In this document: piece after piece, positions 17,618 to 27,152 of the stretch | How the letters are laid out: each line of letters starts with the position of its first letter | Numbering within the stretch: position 1 is the stretch's first letter | Source of the DNA: Methanofollis aquaemaris | Lineage (GTDB): Archaea; Halobacteriota; Methanomicrobia; Methanomicrobiales; Methanofollaceae | Reading direction: 5' to 3' | DNA length: 64,000 bases | Assembly: GCF_017357525.1 (NCBI RefSeq) | Contig: NZ_CP036172.1 | Location: 1,958,561 to 2,022,560 of the forward strand | Notes under the pieces: generated by a model | Database searches by the model: none | What the model was told of the DNA's origin: nothing | The model's input: only the letters and a program-made list of their open reading frames with translations | Program-made: the position numbers and the translations under genes

Positions 17618-17657
17618 ATCTATAATATTCGTTACGCCTACCATATAGGTGGTGCGA
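17618..17657 (+). promoter_or_regulatory. Promoter and ribosome-binding site of ppsA
   Basis: A TATA box, 'tctataatat' (17619-17628), is followed by 'aggtggtg' (17647-17654), a Shine-Dalgarno-like site a few bases before the ATG at 17660. A start site near 17650 would leave a very short leader. Confidence 0.45.
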
Positions 17658-17659
17658 TA

Positions 17660-19975
17660 ATGACCGAAATGCCCAACGTTTTGTGGCTCGAAGAGATTTC
17701 AAAGGATGATATCCCATCCGTAGGGGGAAAAGGGGCCTCCCTCGGTGAAATGACTTCGGTAGGGCTGCCTGTCCCGAAAGCATTCGTTGTAACCGCTCAA
17801 GCCTTCAGAAAATTCCTTGTTGAGACCGGGCTTGAGGATTCTATCTTTACCCTCCTCTCAGACCTTGATGTCGATGACAACGAAGCGCTTGAAGAGGTTT
17901 CTCAGAGTGTCAAAGGACTTGTTCTTGGCGCCAAGATGCCTGAAGGAATAAAAGAGGAGATTCTTGCTGCCTATGGATCTATGGGTGATGGAGAACTGGT
18001 GGTCGCCGTCCGTTCCAGTGCTACGGCCGAAGACCTCCCTGACGCCAGTTTTGCCGGGCAGCAGGAGACCTACCTGAATATCAAGGGCGAAACCGATGTG
18101 ATCGAAGCCGTCCAGATGTGCTGGGCATCCCTGTATGGCGCCCGTGCCGTCTACTATCGTGCGAAGCAGGGCTTCGACGACCGGACCGTGAACATCGCTG
18201 TCGTGATCCAGCAACTCATCGGTTCTGAAAAGTCTGGCGTGATGTTCTCATCACATCCTGTGAGCGGCGAACCCCTCACCATCATCGAAGGTTCCTGGGG
18301 CCTTGGAGAGGCGGTCGTCTCGGGCAGCGTTTCCCCCGACAAGTATGTCTACGACCGCCGGCTCAAGCGGGTCGTCGACCGACTGATTTCGAACAAGGAG
18401 TACATGATCGTCCCGGTCGGGGACCATGGCACCGAACTGGTGGAGATCCCGAAGGACCGCCAGGACGAACCGGTCCTCTCCAACACCGAGGTAGAACGCC
18501 TCGCGGAGTACGGCCGGATCTCTGAGGAGCACTATGGCGTACCCCAGGACCTCGAGTGGGGGACTGTCGGGGATACCATCTATATCCTCCAGTCCAGGCC
18601 GATCACCACCATCGGAGTGAACAACCACGCGGCCACGGCTGCGGCGGCGCCGGCCAGTGAGCGGGGTGCAGTCATCCTGGAGGGCAACGGTGCGTCTCCG
18701 GGTGTGGCAAGCGGCCCGGTGATCATTGTCCATGACGTCAAGGCCCTCGGCAAAGTCAAAGACGGCGACATCCTCGTGGCGAAGATGACAAACCCCGACA
18801 TGGTCCCTGCGATGCGCAAGGTCTCCGGCATTGTCACCGACGAGGGCGGGATGACCTGCCACGCAGCGATCGTATCGAGGGAACTCGGCACCCCTGCAGT
18901 CGTCGGGACGAAAACGGCTACAAAGACGCTGAAGAACGGACAGATGGTCACGATCGATGGTGAGAAGGGTCTTGTCTTCGAAGGCGCATCAGCGGTCCCT
19001 GCCGCCGCCCAGGCGATGCCTGCCGGCCAGATGGCCGGTGCAGCCGTTGTTCCGGCCCCGATCATCACCGCAACGAGCATCAAGGTGAATGTGTCCATGC
19101 CTGAGGCCGCCATGCGGGCCGCAGCCACCGGCGCAGACGGCGTCGGGCTTCTGCGGATCGAACACCTCATCCTCGGCCTGAACAAGACCCCCGGCTGGTT
19201 CATCAAGAACGGCAAGGAAGAGGAGTTCATCTCCGAACTCTATACCGGGATCAAGACCGTTCTCGACGCCTTCCCTGGCAAGCCCGTCTGGGTCAGGACC
19301 CTCGACGCTCCCACCGACGAGTTCAGGAACATGCTCGGCGGCGAAGAAGAGCCTGATGAGCACAACCCGATGCTCGGCTGGCGCGGGATCCGCCGTGACC
19401 TCCAGAGCGAGGCCCAGTTCAGGATGCAGGTCGAGACCTTCAAGCGGCTCTGGGACCAGGGCTATGACAACCTCGGTCTGATGTTCCCACTCGTCTCCCA
19501 CCCCGATCAGTTCATCAGGGCAAAAGAGCTCATCGCCAGTTGGGGCGTGAACGTCGACGCCGTCGACCTCGGCATCATGATCGAGATCCCGGCGTGCGCC
19601 ATCCTCATCGAGGACTTCTGCAAGGCCGGCATCTCGTTTGCCTCCTTCGGGACCAACGATCTCATCCAGTACACCATTGCCATCGACCGGAACAACCAGT
19701 TGATCTCCTCCATGTACTGGCCCAAGCACCCGGCGGTGCTCAAACTGATCCACGACGCCATCGCCGTCTGCCGGAAGTACGATGTCGAGTGCTCGATCTG
19801 CGGCCAGGCCGGTTCAGATCCGAAGATGGTCGAGTGGTTGATCGGGAACGGGATCACCAGCGTATCTGCAAACATCGATGCCGTCCCCAAGATCAGGGAG
19901 ACAGCAGCAAGGACGGAGAAGCGGCTGATCCTTGACGCAGTGAGATCCAAGAATGCAGGCGAATGGAATATCTGA
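17660..19975 (+). CDS. ppsA: Phosphoenolpyruvate synthase
   Basis: Converts pyruvate, ATP and water to phosphoenolpyruvate, AMP and phosphate; gluconeogenic in methanogens. The length of 771 residues is typical. An N-terminal ATP-grasp domain (about 1-330, 'GGKGASLGEMTSVGLPVP') is followed by the phosphohistidine domain with 'GGMTCHAAIVSRELGTP' (catalytic His near 400) and a C-terminal PEP/pyruvate barrel with 'FGTNDLIQYTIAIDRNN' and 'CGQAGSDPKMVEWL'. The 3' end overlaps the start of mfnA by 23 bases. Confidence 0.96.
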   Translation: MTEMPNVLWLEEISKDDIPSVGGKGASLGEMTSVGLPVPKAFVVTAQAFRKFLVETGLEDSIFTLLSDLDVDDNEALEEVSQSVKGLVLGAKMPEGIKEEILAAYGSMGDGELVVAVRSSATAEDLPDASFAGQQETYLNIKGETDVIEAVQMCWASLYGARAVYYRAKQGFDDRTVNIAVVIQQLIGSEKSGVMFSSHPVSGEPLTIIEGSWGLGEAVVSGSVSPDKYVYDRRLKRVVDRLISNKEYMIVPVGDHGTELVEIPKDRQDEPVLSNTEVERLAEYGRISEEHYGVPQDLEWGTVGDTIYILQSRPITTIGVNNHAATAAAAPASERGAVILEGNGASPGVASGPVIIVHDVKALGKVKDGDILVAKMTNPDMVPAMRKVSGIVTDEGGMTCHAAIVSRELGTPAVVGTKTATKTLKNGQMVTIDGEKGLVFEGASAVPAAAQAMPAGQMAGAAVVPAPIITATSIKVNVSMPEAAMRAAATGADGVGLLRIEHLILGLNKTPGWFIKNGKEEEFISELYTGIKTVLDAFPGKPVWVRTLDAPTDEFRNMLGGEEEPDEHNPMLGWRGIRRDLQSEAQFRMQVETFKRLWDQGYDNLGLMFPLVSHPDQFIRAKELIASWGVNVDAVDLGIMIEIPACAILIEDFCKAGISFASFGTNDLIQYTIAIDRNNQLISSMYWPKHPAVLKLIHDAIAVCRKYDVECSICGQAGSDPKMVEWLIGNGITSVSANIDAVPKIRETAARTEKRLILDAVRSKNAGEWNI

Positions 19976-21050
19976 AGAGGAACTTTTTTCCTTCCTCTCT
20001 TTGAAGAAAGGAGAGGATTCGAACTATCATCATGTGCTGAGTTCGATGTGTACGATTCCCCACCCGGTCGCGGTGCGGGCACATCAGATGTTTATTGAGG
20101 CAAACCTCGGGGATCCCGGTCTCTTTGCAGGGACGGCTTCGATCGAGGAACTTCTTATCGAGCGGCTGGGCACGCTCTTCCATCATCCGAAGGCCGGAGG
20201 GTATGCCACCTCGGGCGGGACCGAATCGAACCTCCAGGCGCTGCGGATCTTTGCAAAAATGAAGAGTTCGAGGCGTCCGAATGTGGTGGTCCCGGAGTCC
20301 GCGCACTTTTCGTTTGAGAAGGCCTGCGATATTCTCTCCCTTGAGATGCGGACCGTCCCGTCCGACGAGACCTTCAGGATGGATGTCGACGCCCTCCAGG
20401 ATCGGATCGACGAGAACACCTGCTGTGTCGTTGCCGTCGCCGGGACGACCGAGTATGGGGTCGTCGACCCGATCAGGGTGGTCTCCGAGATCACCCATGA
20501 CGCTGGTGTCCCTCTCCATGTGGACGCCGCCTTCGGCGGACTGGTGATCCCCTTCCTGGATCCTGAGATCCCCTTCGACTTCGCCCTCCCCGGCGTCTCG
20601 TCCATTGCGGTGGATCCGCACAAGATGGGAATGAGCACCATCCCGTGCGGGAGTCTGCTGGTCCGCGAGCCCTCGTGGTTCGGCCTCCTCAATGTGGAGA
20701 CCCCGTACCTGACGGTGAAGCAGGAGTGCACTCTGGCCGGGACGAGGTCGGGTGGAGCGGTCGTCGGTGCCTTTGCCGTCCTTGAGTATCTCGGGATGAG
20801 CGGGATGAAGGCGGTCGTCGAAGGATGTATGAAGAATACCCGTCGGCTCATCGAAGGTATGGAGACCCATGGGTACCGACGTGCGGTCACGCCCGACCTG
20901 AACGTGGCGACCTTCGAGGCCGGCGCCGTCCCGCCCGGATGGCGGGTCTCATGGACCAGACGCGGTCATATGCGCACGGTTATGATGCCCCATGTGACCC
21001 GGGACGTGATCGAGGAGTTTGTACGAGATATTGGCGAGATGGATGCTTGA
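19953..21050 (+). CDS. mfnA: L-tyrosine/L-aspartate decarboxylase
   Basis: A PLP-dependent group II decarboxylase of 365 residues. In methanogens MfnA makes tyramine for methanofuran and, from aspartate, beta-alanine for coenzyme A. The PLP lysine is in '[10 protein letters not shown]', and the cofactor Asp is in 'HVDAAFGGL'. The glycine-rich '[11 protein letters not shown]' and '[11 protein letters not shown]' blocks match the family. The ATG at 19953 overlaps ppsA and gives the expected N-terminus '[11 protein letters not shown]'. The downstream hpt start lies within its last codons, so these genes look translationally coupled. Confidence 0.93.
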   Translation: MQANGISEEELFSFLSLKKGEDSNYHHVLSSMCTIPHPVAVRAHQMFIEANLGDPGLFAGTASIEELLIERLGTLFHHPKAGGYATSGGTESNLQALRIFAKMKSSRRPNVVVPESAHFSFEKACDILSLEMRTVPSDETFRMDVDALQDRIDENTCCVVAVAGTTEYGVVDPIRVVSEITHDAGVPLHVDAAFGGLVIPFLDPEIPFDFALPGVSSIAVDPHKMGMSTIPCGSLLVREPSWFGLLNVETPYLTVKQECTLAGTRSGGAVVGAFAVLEYLGMSGMKAVVEGCMKNTRRLIEGMETHGYRRAVTPDLNVATFEAGAVPPGWRVSWTRRGHMRTVMMPHVTRDVIEEFVRDIGEMDA

Positions 21051-21594
21051 ACGTCTGATTGAATCACTGGAAGCCGCGCCGATGGTGCGGCGGGGAGAAT
21101 ACAACTACTTTATCCACCCGATCACCGATGGGGTGCCGCTCCTCGACCCGGCCCTCTTGCGCGACGTGGCGTGTGCGATGGTTACGGTGATGGACCTTCA
21201 CGGCGTGGACAAGATCGTCACCGCCGAGGCGATGGGAATCCATATCGGAACCGCGCTCTCGCTGATGACCGACATCCCGCTGAACATCCTGCGCAAGCGT
21301 TCGTATTCCCTGCCCGGCGAGATCGCCGTCCATCAGTCGACCGGGTACTCGACCGGACAACTTTACCTGAACGGGATCGAGAAGGGAGACCGGGTGGTCG
21401 TGATCGACGACGTGATCTCCACCGGAGGAACACTGAAGGCGGTCCTTGCCGCCCTCGAGAACGCAGGGGCCGAGATCGCCGATGTTTGCGTGGTGATCCA
21501 GCGCGGCGAGCCCGAACTCGGACGGGCGTACACGCCCTTAGTCACGATTGATGTGGATGCCGATGGAGTCAGGGTCATTGATACCTGCCGCTGA
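21043..21594 (+). CDS. hpt: Hypoxanthine/guanine phosphoribosyltransferase
   Basis: Purine salvage enzyme transferring the phosphoribosyl group from PRPP to hypoxanthine or guanine. The 183 residues fit the archaeal Hpt family. The N-terminus contains the family block '[14 protein letters not shown]', and the PRPP-binding loop is '[13 protein letters not shown]' near residue 117. The ATG at 21043 overlaps the mfnA stop; a longer frame from 21019 would extend into mfnA without homology. Confidence 0.92.
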   Translation: MLERLIESLEAAPMVRRGEYNYFIHPITDGVPLLDPALLRDVACAMVTVMDLHGVDKIVTAEAMGIHIGTALSLMTDIPLNILRKRSYSLPGEIAVHQSTGYSTGQLYLNGIEKGDRVVVIDDVISTGGTLKAVLAALENAGAEIADVCVVIQRGEPELGRAYTPLVTIDVDADGVRVIDTCR

Positions 21595-22534
21595 ACTGGC
21601 GGCCAGGGTGCGCGCGGCGGGAGCGCGGCGGGTCGTTCTCCAGCTTCCCGACGGGCTGAAGCGCCGGGCGCCCTCTTTGGTCCGGGCGTTCGGAGCGGAG
21701 GGGATCGAGGTTGCAGCCGTCGCCGGCGATCCGTGTTACGGGGCCTGCGACCTGGCCCTGGACACCGTCGCCCTGACCGGGGCCGACCTCCTGGTCCATG
21801 TCGGGCATGCGCCGGTCGAGGAACGGGAGGGGGTGCTGTACGAGCACCTCTCCTTCGACTTCGACCCCGCGGCCGTGGCCGCGGCCCTCCCCCTCCTCCA
21901 CGGTACCGAGGTGGGTCTGGTCACCACGGTCCAGCACGTTCATCTCCTCAAGGAGGTCGCCGAGGTGCTGGCCGCACACGGGGTCAGGGCCGAGGTCGGC
22001 CCAGGCGAGGGACGGACCCCGCTCCCCGGCCAGGTGCTCGGGTGCAGTTATGCGAATGCCCGCGCCCTCTCGGCCCCCGAGATCCTGTATGTCGGGACTG
22101 GCGTCTTTCATGCCATCGGGGTTGCCCTTGCCACCGGCAAGCATGTCATCGCCCTCGATCCGTACTCTGGCGAGGTGCGCGAGGTCTCGGGGGACGCCGA
22201 CCGCCTGCTCAGACGGCGTTTCGCCCTCATCGAGAAGGCGCGGTCGGCCGAGTGCGTCGGGATCATCCTCTCCACCAAGAGCGGGCAGGCCCGACCTGCA
22301 CTCGCGGCGCGCCTGGCCGCGCTCTCCGAGAAGGCGATGGTGATCACGATGCGCGAGGTCTCGGCGGCCGAGATGATCAACTTCGGGTGCGGGGCCTATG
22401 TGAACACCGCCTGCCCGCGCCTGGCCTATGACGACCAGGTCCGCTTCCCGGTCCCTCTCCTCACCCCACAGGAGTTCGAGGTTCTGGTCGGGGCGCGGGC
22501 CTGGGAGGAGTACGAGGTCGACGAGATCGTGTGA
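21563..22534 (+). CDS. dph2: Diphthamide synthase subunit Dph2
   Basis: A 323-residue noncanonical radical SAM enzyme that transfers the 3-amino-3-carboxypropyl group from SAM to a histidine of elongation factor 2, the first step of diphthamide synthesis. The three cluster cysteines fall in '[11 protein letters not shown]', 'VLGCSYANA' and '[11 protein letters not shown]'. The N-terminal '[11 protein letters not shown]' is diagnostic. The ATG at 21563 overlaps hpt by 32 bases; in-frame ATGs at 21551 and 21557 are alternatives. It pairs functionally, not genetically, with deoxyhypusine synthase at the other end of the window, both being translation-factor modifiers. Confidence 0.92.
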   Translation: MESGSLIPAAELAARVRAAGARRVVLQLPDGLKRRAPSLVRAFGAEGIEVAAVAGDPCYGACDLALDTVALTGADLLVHVGHAPVEEREGVLYEHLSFDFDPAAVAAALPLLHGTEVGLVTTVQHVHLLKEVAEVLAAHGVRAEVGPGEGRTPLPGQVLGCSYANARALSAPEILYVGTGVFHAIGVALATGKHVIALDPYSGEVREVSGDADRLLRRRFALIEKARSAECVGIILSTKSGQARPALAARLAALSEKAMVITMREVSAAEMINFGCGAYVNTACPRLAYDDQVRFPVPLLTPQEFEVLVGARAWEEYEVDEIV

Positions 22535-22644
22535 TCTCTGTGGGTGACAGGGCTGCTATGTCCCCCCCTGTCCCCTCGTGAGGGGGTGATCAAGAACTTC
22601 GGCACAGCCGAAGATTGATTAACCCTGAGGTGGAGGCTGAGGGT

Positions 22645-23037
22645 ATGTGGCCTCCCGGCGGACGCGCCCTCCCTCTCCTTGGTCTGGTCGTCGTATTTTT
22701 CGTCGTGCTGTTTGCTCTTCTTCTGTATCCGCACTATGGCGGGTACGATCTTGCCCTCCCGGCCGAACCCGGTGTTGACCATGCGGTCATTCACCTCTCA
22801 GAGGATGACATTCTTGCCCATCCTGCGCTGTATGACCTGTTGGTAAAGGGGGAGAAGGTCGGCCGCCCCTCTCCGTTCCCCTACTCGAGGATCATGTGGC
22901 GGCACGAGAATATGATGGAGGGCTGGAGCCCCCGTGTCCTCTCCTGTCTCGAAGACCGAGAGTTCCTTGAAAATGTCCCTCCAACGGTCCTTGAGTATGG
23001 GGGGTCATATTTCTCCATCGCTGTCGTCAGGGGGTGA
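22645..23037 (+). CDS. Unknown single-pass membrane protein
   Basis: A 130-residue protein with one N-terminal membrane segment ('LLGLVVVFFVVLFALLLYP', about residues 9-27) and a small outward-facing domain ('DHAVIHLSEDDILAHPALYD', 'VPPTVLEYGGSYFSIAV'). I do not recognise it. The ATG at 22645 follows a purine-rich stretch ('gaggctgaggg'); a TTG at 22615 and a GTG at 22630 are alternatives. A GC-rich hairpin 'cccctcgtgagggg' lies upstream at about 22573-22586, after dph2. Confidence 0.65.
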   Translation: MWPPGGRALPLLGLVVVFFVVLFALLLYPHYGGYDLALPAEPGVDHAVIHLSEDDILAHPALYDLLVKGEKVGRPSPFPYSRIMWRHENMMEGWSPRVLSCLEDREFLENVPPTVLEYGGSYFSIAVVRG

Positions 23038-23097
23038 GGTGTCGGGGTATCGTCCGGCAACTTCATCCACTTTCCTCACCAACGCGTACACCAACGT

Positions 23098-23715
23098 ATG
23101 AGGCTGAAACACCTGGAGATGAGGCTCCAGCGGCTCAAGGGCTTCCCTGCCCCAAGGCCGGTACTGGAGCAGTACGCGACGCCCGCCGACGTCGCCGCCC
23201 GCCTCCTGTACCATGCCTCGACCGAGGGTGCGATTGCGGGCCGGCGAGTGCTCGACCTCGGGTGCGGGACCGGGGTCCTCGCCTGCGGCGCGGCCCTCCT
23301 CGGTGCCGGCGAGGTCGTCGGGATCGATCTGGACCAGGGGGCCTTGCGGACCGCCCGGAGAAATGCAGATGATCTCGGGGTGGACTTCGCCCTCGTCCGC
23401 GGCGAGGTCGGCACCGCCTTTCCTATCCGCCCCGACACCTTCGAGACTGTCGTGATGAACCCCCCCTTCGGGGCGCAGAAAAAACATGCCGACCGACCCT
23501 TCATCGACTGCGCCCTCGTGGCCGCGCCGGTCGTCTATGGGATCTTCAATGCGGGTTCGCTGCGCTTTGTCGAGGAGTATGTGAGGGGTAGGGGGGAGGT
23601 CACCGGTGCGGTCGAGGGCTCGTTCGCCATTCCACGGACCTTCGCCTTTCACCGGAAGGACCGGATGGAGATCCCGGTCGAGGTGCTCAGGATCGAGAGG
23701 ACCGGAGGATGCTGA
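23098..23715 (+). CDS. METTL5-like N6-adenine RNA methyltransferase
   Basis: A 205-residue class I SAM methyltransferase. Motif I is 'VLDLGCGTGVLACGAALLG' near residue 50, and the catalytic 'NPPFGAQKKHADRPF' near 121 is the NPPF signature of N6-adenine methyltransferases. The N-terminal block 'LEQYATPADVAARLL' is shared with eukaryotic METTL5, which modifies small-subunit rRNA with Trm112. rRNA is therefore the likely substrate (family knowledge plus inference). The 3' end overlaps the MFS gene by seven bases. Confidence 0.85.
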   Translation: MRLKHLEMRLQRLKGFPAPRPVLEQYATPADVAARLLYHASTEGAIAGRRVLDLGCGTGVLACGAALLGAGEVVGIDLDQGALRTARRNADDLGVDFALVRGEVGTAFPIRPDTFETVVMNPPFGAQKKHADRPFIDCALVAAPVVYGIFNAGSLRFVEEYVRGRGEVTGAVEGSFAIPRTFAFHRKDRMEIPVEVLRIERTGGC

Positions 23716-24890
23716 AGGAACTCCGATCGGTCCTCGCTCTCTCGTGGGGCCACTTCGTCATCGACGTCTACTCGCCGGTCATCCCGGCGGTCCTTCCCCT
23801 CCTCATCGCGACGCACGGGTGGTCGTATGTCGTCGCCGGCCTTCTGGTTGCCGGGTTCAACATCACCTCCTCGCTCCTCCAGCCCTTTGTCGGGTGGCTT
23901 GCCGATCGGCGCGGCGTCGCCGTCCCCTTCCCGGTCCCCTTTCTCATCGCCTCGATCTGCATCGGAGTCTTCGGGTTCATCGGGAGTTATCCGGTCCTGC
24001 TGATCTGCGCTTGTCTTGCAGCCTTCGGCGCGGCGCTCTTCCACCCGTCGGCGATGGCGATGGTCAACCGCCTGACCAGGACCGAGAACCGCGGGCGGTT
24101 AACTTCGATCTTCGTCATCGGCGGCAACCTGGGTTTTGCCCTCGGCCCGGTCCTGGCAGGCCTGGCCGTCGGTGCCTTCGGTCTCCACGGCCTTCTTTTC
24201 CTTGCCATCCCCGGTCTCCTGATGGCAGGCCTCTTCGGCTTCCTCCTGCCGGCTGAAGGAACTGAGCCGGTGAAGAGGACCGAAGAGGAAGCAGAAGCAG
24301 GGGGCCCGCTCTCGCTCAGACCGATCGCGATGGTCGTGGGCGTCGGGGCGCTGAGGTCATGGGCGATCTTCGCCGCCGTCGCCTTTCTCCCGACCTATAT
24401 CCACGCCACCCTCGATGTCGACCTGGTCACCGCCAACACCCTCGTCTCCCTGATGCTCGTTGCCGGCGTCGTCGGGCAGTATGTCGGCGGGTCTCTCTCC
24501 GATACCTACGGGCGAAAAGAGTACACCTTCCTCGGCCTCGTCGCCTCGGTCCCGCCATTCATTCTCTTCCTCATGACGGATGGGCCTCTCTCCTATGCCG
24601 GCCTCCTCCTCTTCGGCTTCCTCCTCTGGTCCACCTTCTCTGTGACCGTGGCGATGGGCCAGGAAGTGATGCCTGGAAGGGCCGGCCTCGCCTCAGGACT
24701 GATGCTCGGCCTGGCCGTCGGTGCCGGCGGTCTGGGGGTGATCGTGAGCGGGGTGGTTGCCGATGCCTTCTCTCTCGACGCCGCTCTCGCCACCCTCCTG
24801 GTCCCTATCATTGCCGCTGCACTCCTCACCCTCTTCGTCCCCTATCCCTGGGCTTCGTTCGGGCGGTGGTTGAGGTCAGGGGCGCAGTGA
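23709..24890 (+). CDS. MFS transporter, fosmidomycin-resistance-like
   Basis: A 393-residue protein with about twelve hydrophobic helices in two halves. 'GHFVIDVYSPVIPAVLPLL' near the N-terminus and 'QPFVGWLADRRG' (the MFS loop 2-3 motif) resemble the FsmA/Fsr branch of the major facilitator superfamily, and the second half repeats the signature as 'GGSLSDTYGRKE'. The substrate is not known. It overlaps the methyltransferase gene, so the two are co-transcribed; it converges on the ferredoxin-thioredoxin reductase gene. Confidence 0.85.
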   Translation: MLKELRSVLALSWGHFVIDVYSPVIPAVLPLLIATHGWSYVVAGLLVAGFNITSSLLQPFVGWLADRRGVAVPFPVPFLIASICIGVFGFIGSYPVLLICACLAAFGAALFHPSAMAMVNRLTRTENRGRLTSIFVIGGNLGFALGPVLAGLAVGAFGLHGLLFLAIPGLLMAGLFGFLLPAEGTEPVKRTEEEAEAGGPLSLRPIAMVVGVGALRSWAIFAAVAFLPTYIHATLDVDLVTANTLVSLMLVAGVVGQYVGGSLSDTYGRKEYTFLGLVASVPPFILFLMTDGPLSYAGLLLFGFLLWSTFSVTVAMGQEVMPGRAGLASGLMLGLAVGAGGLGVIVSGVVADAFSLDAALATLLVPIIAAALLTLFVPYPWASFGRWLRSGAQ

Positions 24891-24913
24891 TCGGGCGTTG
24901 ACCGGGATGAATT

Positions 24914-25207
24914 TCACTCCGTGTCTTTTTTGAAGAAAAGCCGACAGTGGCAGTTGCCGTCCTCTTCGATCTCGTCCTGATGATAGATGCAGGGGCAGAT
25001 GATCTTTTTGTCCTCCTCGACATCGCCGCTCCTGAGCCGGCACGGGCAATACTGTTCGCCGAACCTGAGCGTGTTGCGCGCAAGTCCCTTGATCACGGTA
25101 TGCAGTTGTCGGTCGTCCGGGTTCAGGGTCCACCCGTTTTTCCGGGCATAATCTTTAGTCCAGGCAAGGATCTGTTCTTCGAGTTCTTCCTGTGTCAGGT
25201 CAGTCAT
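24914..25207 (-). CDS. Ferredoxin-thioredoxin reductase catalytic subunit
   Basis: A 97-residue FTR catalytic (beta) subunit, which passes electrons from ferredoxin to the disulfide of thioredoxin by a [4Fe-4S] cluster and an adjacent redox disulfide. The three signature pairs are visible as 'YCPCR', 'ICPCIYH' and 'CHCRLFF'. The spacings, 14 and 12 residues between pairs, differ from the plant form, as is common in archaeal FTR-like proteins. No variable subunit gene is nearby. It is encoded alone and converges on the MFS gene. Confidence 0.88.
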   Translation of the reverse strand: MTDLTQEELEEQILAWTKDYARKNGWTLNPDDRQLHTVIKGLARNTLRFGEQYCPCRLRSGDVEEDKKIICPCIYHQDEIEEDGNCHCRLFFKKDTE

Positions 25208-25276
25208 ATCATCACCTTGTTGGTATCGGGCTTTAGGTTTGCCCGGGTTTGTAGTAAACTTCCTGAGTGATCTTTC

Positions 25277-25454
25277 TGCCGTGGGGGGGGTCGGGGTTTT
25301 CTCCCCCCGGCGCGAGAGCAGAGATGAGAATTCCTCGTTTTTCTGATGGAGTGGGAAGGCAGCGGGCTGATCGTTCAGAGGGTGATCCTGTTCTTTGCCG
25401 ATCCATCACGCAGGGGCAAGGGTGTGGTCAGCCCTGATGTTCACTCCAGGAGAG
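25277..25454. repeat. Dispersed GC hairpin element, copy lacking one arm
   Basis: The left arm 'gtggggggggtcggggtttt'...'ctccccccggcgcgagag' (25281-25318) is followed by a short spacer and then the element tail at 25351-25454 ('gggaaggcagcgggctgatc', 'gccgatccatcacgcagggg', 'gttcactccagg'), which aligns with 32744-32850. The right arm is absent. It occupies most of the gap between the FTR gene and purQ. Confidence 0.65.
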
Positions 25455-25494
25455 AAATTCTCCAGATCAAAAAAAGTATTCGTGAACCTTTCGC

Positions 25495-26196
25495 TCACTC
25501 GCGCTCTTCGATGCTCTTGATCATCCCGAGGAAGACCTTCTTCCCGTCGGCCGATCCGAGCACCTCCTCAGAGGCCCGCTCTGGGTGAGGCATCATGCAG
25601 AGGACATTGCGGGCAGGTCCGCCGAGGACACCGGTGATGTTCTCCGCGGCGCCGTTTGGGTTCACGGCCGGGGTCACCTCGCCCTGCTCGTCGCAGAAGC
25701 GGAATGCGATCCGTCCCTCTGCGTTGAGTCTGGCGATTTCTTCCTGGGAAGCGACGTAGCGGCCTTCCTTGTGGGCGATCGGGATCCTGACCACCTCGCC
25801 CTTCTTGAAGAGGCGGGTGAACGGCGAGGTGTTCTCCTCGACCCGCAGGCAGACCGGTTTGCAGATGAAGGTGGGGCTGGCATTCATCGTGAAGATGCCG
25901 GGCACCATCCCGCTCTCCGCCCCGATCTGTGCGCCATTGCAGATCCCGAGGACCAGTCCGCCGGCCTGCGCATGCCTGACCACGGTGTCCATGATCCCGG
26001 TCCGTGCGGCGATCGCCCCGGCCCTGAGGTAGTCGCCGTAGCTGAATCCGCCGGGGAGGACGATTGCGTCGTAGTCCTCTTTGAGTCCGTCCTTGTACCA
26101 AACAAGATCGCAATCGGCCCCGCAGACCTCTGAGATGACGTACTGGACGTCGCGGTCGCAGTTGCTCCCCCCGAACTGGACCACCGCGAATTTCAT
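25495..26196 (-). CDS. purQ: Phosphoribosylformylglycinamidine synthase, glutaminase subunit
   Basis: Releases ammonia from glutamine for the FGAM synthase complex (PurL-PurQ-PurS) of purine synthesis. 233 residues. The class I amidotransferase nucleophile is in 'LGICNGAQIG', and the catalytic His/Glu pair is in 'MMPHPERASE'. The start 'MKFAVVQFGGSNCDRDV' is the family N-terminus; the ATG at 26196 overlaps the purS stop (ATGA), so a longer in-frame extension to 26253 was discarded. The operon order is cofG-purC-purS-purQ on the minus strand. purL is not in the window. Confidence 0.95.
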   Translation of the reverse strand: MKFAVVQFGGSNCDRDVQYVISEVCGADCDLVWYKDGLKEDYDAIVLPGGFSYGDYLRAGAIAARTGIMDTVVRHAQAGGLVLGICNGAQIGAESGMVPGIFTMNASPTFICKPVCLRVEENTSPFTRLFKKGEVVRIPIAHKEGRYVASQEEIARLNAEGRIAFRFCDEQGEVTPAVNPNGAAENITGVLGGPARNVLCMMPHPERASEEVLGSADGKKVFLGMIKSIEERE

Positions 26197-26438
26197 GCCA
26201 GTACCTCGACCTCGTAGCGGTGGATGACCGGGTTGGCAAGGAGGCGTTCGCACATCTGCTCGACCAGAGCCTGTGCGGCCGCCCGGTCCTCAGCATCCAG
26301 GGCGATGGTGAAGACCCTGGCCGTGGAGAGTCCTTCGGTCTCAAACCCGATGTTGGCAAGGGCGTGCTGGATGGCACGCGCCTCGGGATCGAGCATCCCT
26401 TCCTTGAGTCCAATCGTAACCTTTGCGGTGAATTTCAT
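26193..26438 (-). CDS. purS: Phosphoribosylformylglycinamidine synthase subunit PurS
   Basis: An 81-residue structural subunit bridging PurL and PurQ. 'KVTIGLKEGMLDPEARAIQH' and 'VRFEVEVLA'-like ends are typical; here the C-terminus is 'IHRYEVEVLA'. It is coupled to purQ by a four-base overlap and follows purC after three bases. Confidence 0.94.
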   Translation of the reverse strand: MKFTAKVTIGLKEGMLDPEARAIQHALANIGFETEGLSTARVFTIALDAEDRAAAQALVEQMCERLLANPVIHRYEVEVLA

Positions 26439-26441
26439 TCT

Positions 26442-27152
26442 TTATTCCTCCTCGACAAGTCTCTTTGCCACCTCAGCGTAGGTGGCCATCACGTCCCCCT
26501 TGTCGAAGCGGTAGACGTCCTTGTCCATCGAGGCATGGGTCTGTTTGTCCCACAGGCGCATCGAGTCCATCGAGATCTCGTCTCCCAGCAGAACCTCGCC
26601 GCCGTGCCGGCCGAACTCGAGTTTGAAGTCGACGAGGTCGAGCCCGATCGCATCGACCCGTGCCTTGAGGAGACTGTTGATCTTCAGGGCCGTCTGCTTC
26701 ACAGCCTCGATCTCCTCAACCGTCATAAAGCCCAGCGCCACGATGATCTCGTCGTTGATCATCGGGTCGTGCCGCTCGTCGTCCTTGTAGTCCAGGACAA
26801 TCACCGGGGGGTTAAGAGGTGCGCCCTCCTCGAAGGGGTAGTTGCGTACCAGTGAACCTGCGGCGATGTTGCGGACGATCACCTCGACCGGGATCATTTC
26901 CAGCGGCCTGACGATCATCGTCCGCTCGTCCTCCATCCTGACAAAGTGGCTCTTGATCCCGTTCTCCTCCAGGTACCTGAAGAGGTATGCCGAGACCCTG
27001 GCATTGTACACGCCCTTGGAAGAGAGTTCGTCTTTCTTTGCACCGTCAAAAGCGGTGATATCGTCCCTGAACTTCACGATCAGTTCGTCAGGGTTTTCGG
27101 AACGGAAGACGGACTTCGCCTTTCCGCGGTAGATGGGTTCCTGTTCAGTCAC
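26442..27152 (-). CDS. purC: SAICAR synthetase
   Basis: Joins aspartate to CAIR in an ATP-dependent step of purine synthesis. 236 residues, standard for the short form. Conserved blocks are 'YRGKAKSVF' at the N-terminus, 'FRDDITAFDGAKKDEL', 'VEVIVRNIAAGS' and 'DFKLEFGRHG'. It overlaps the end of cofG by four bases, so purine synthesis genes are transcriptionally joined to an F420 gene here. Confidence 0.96.
   Translation of the reverse strand: MTEQEPIYRGKAKSVFRSENPDELIVKFRDDITAFDGAKKDELSSKGVYNARVSAYLFRYLEENGIKSHFVRMEDERTMIVRPLEMIPVEVIVRNIAAGSLVRNYPFEEGAPLNPPVIVLDYKDDERHDPMINDEIIVALGFMTVEEIEAVKQTALKINSLLKARVDAIGLDLVDFKLEFGRHGGEVLLGDEISMDSMRLWDKQTHASMDKDVYRFDKGDVMATYAEVAKRLVEEE

Noticed and set aside
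25277-25454. Dispersed repeats as CRISPR or as insertion-sequence ends
   Set aside because: The copies are scattered singly, not in regularly spaced arrays, and no transposase or cas gene is nearby.
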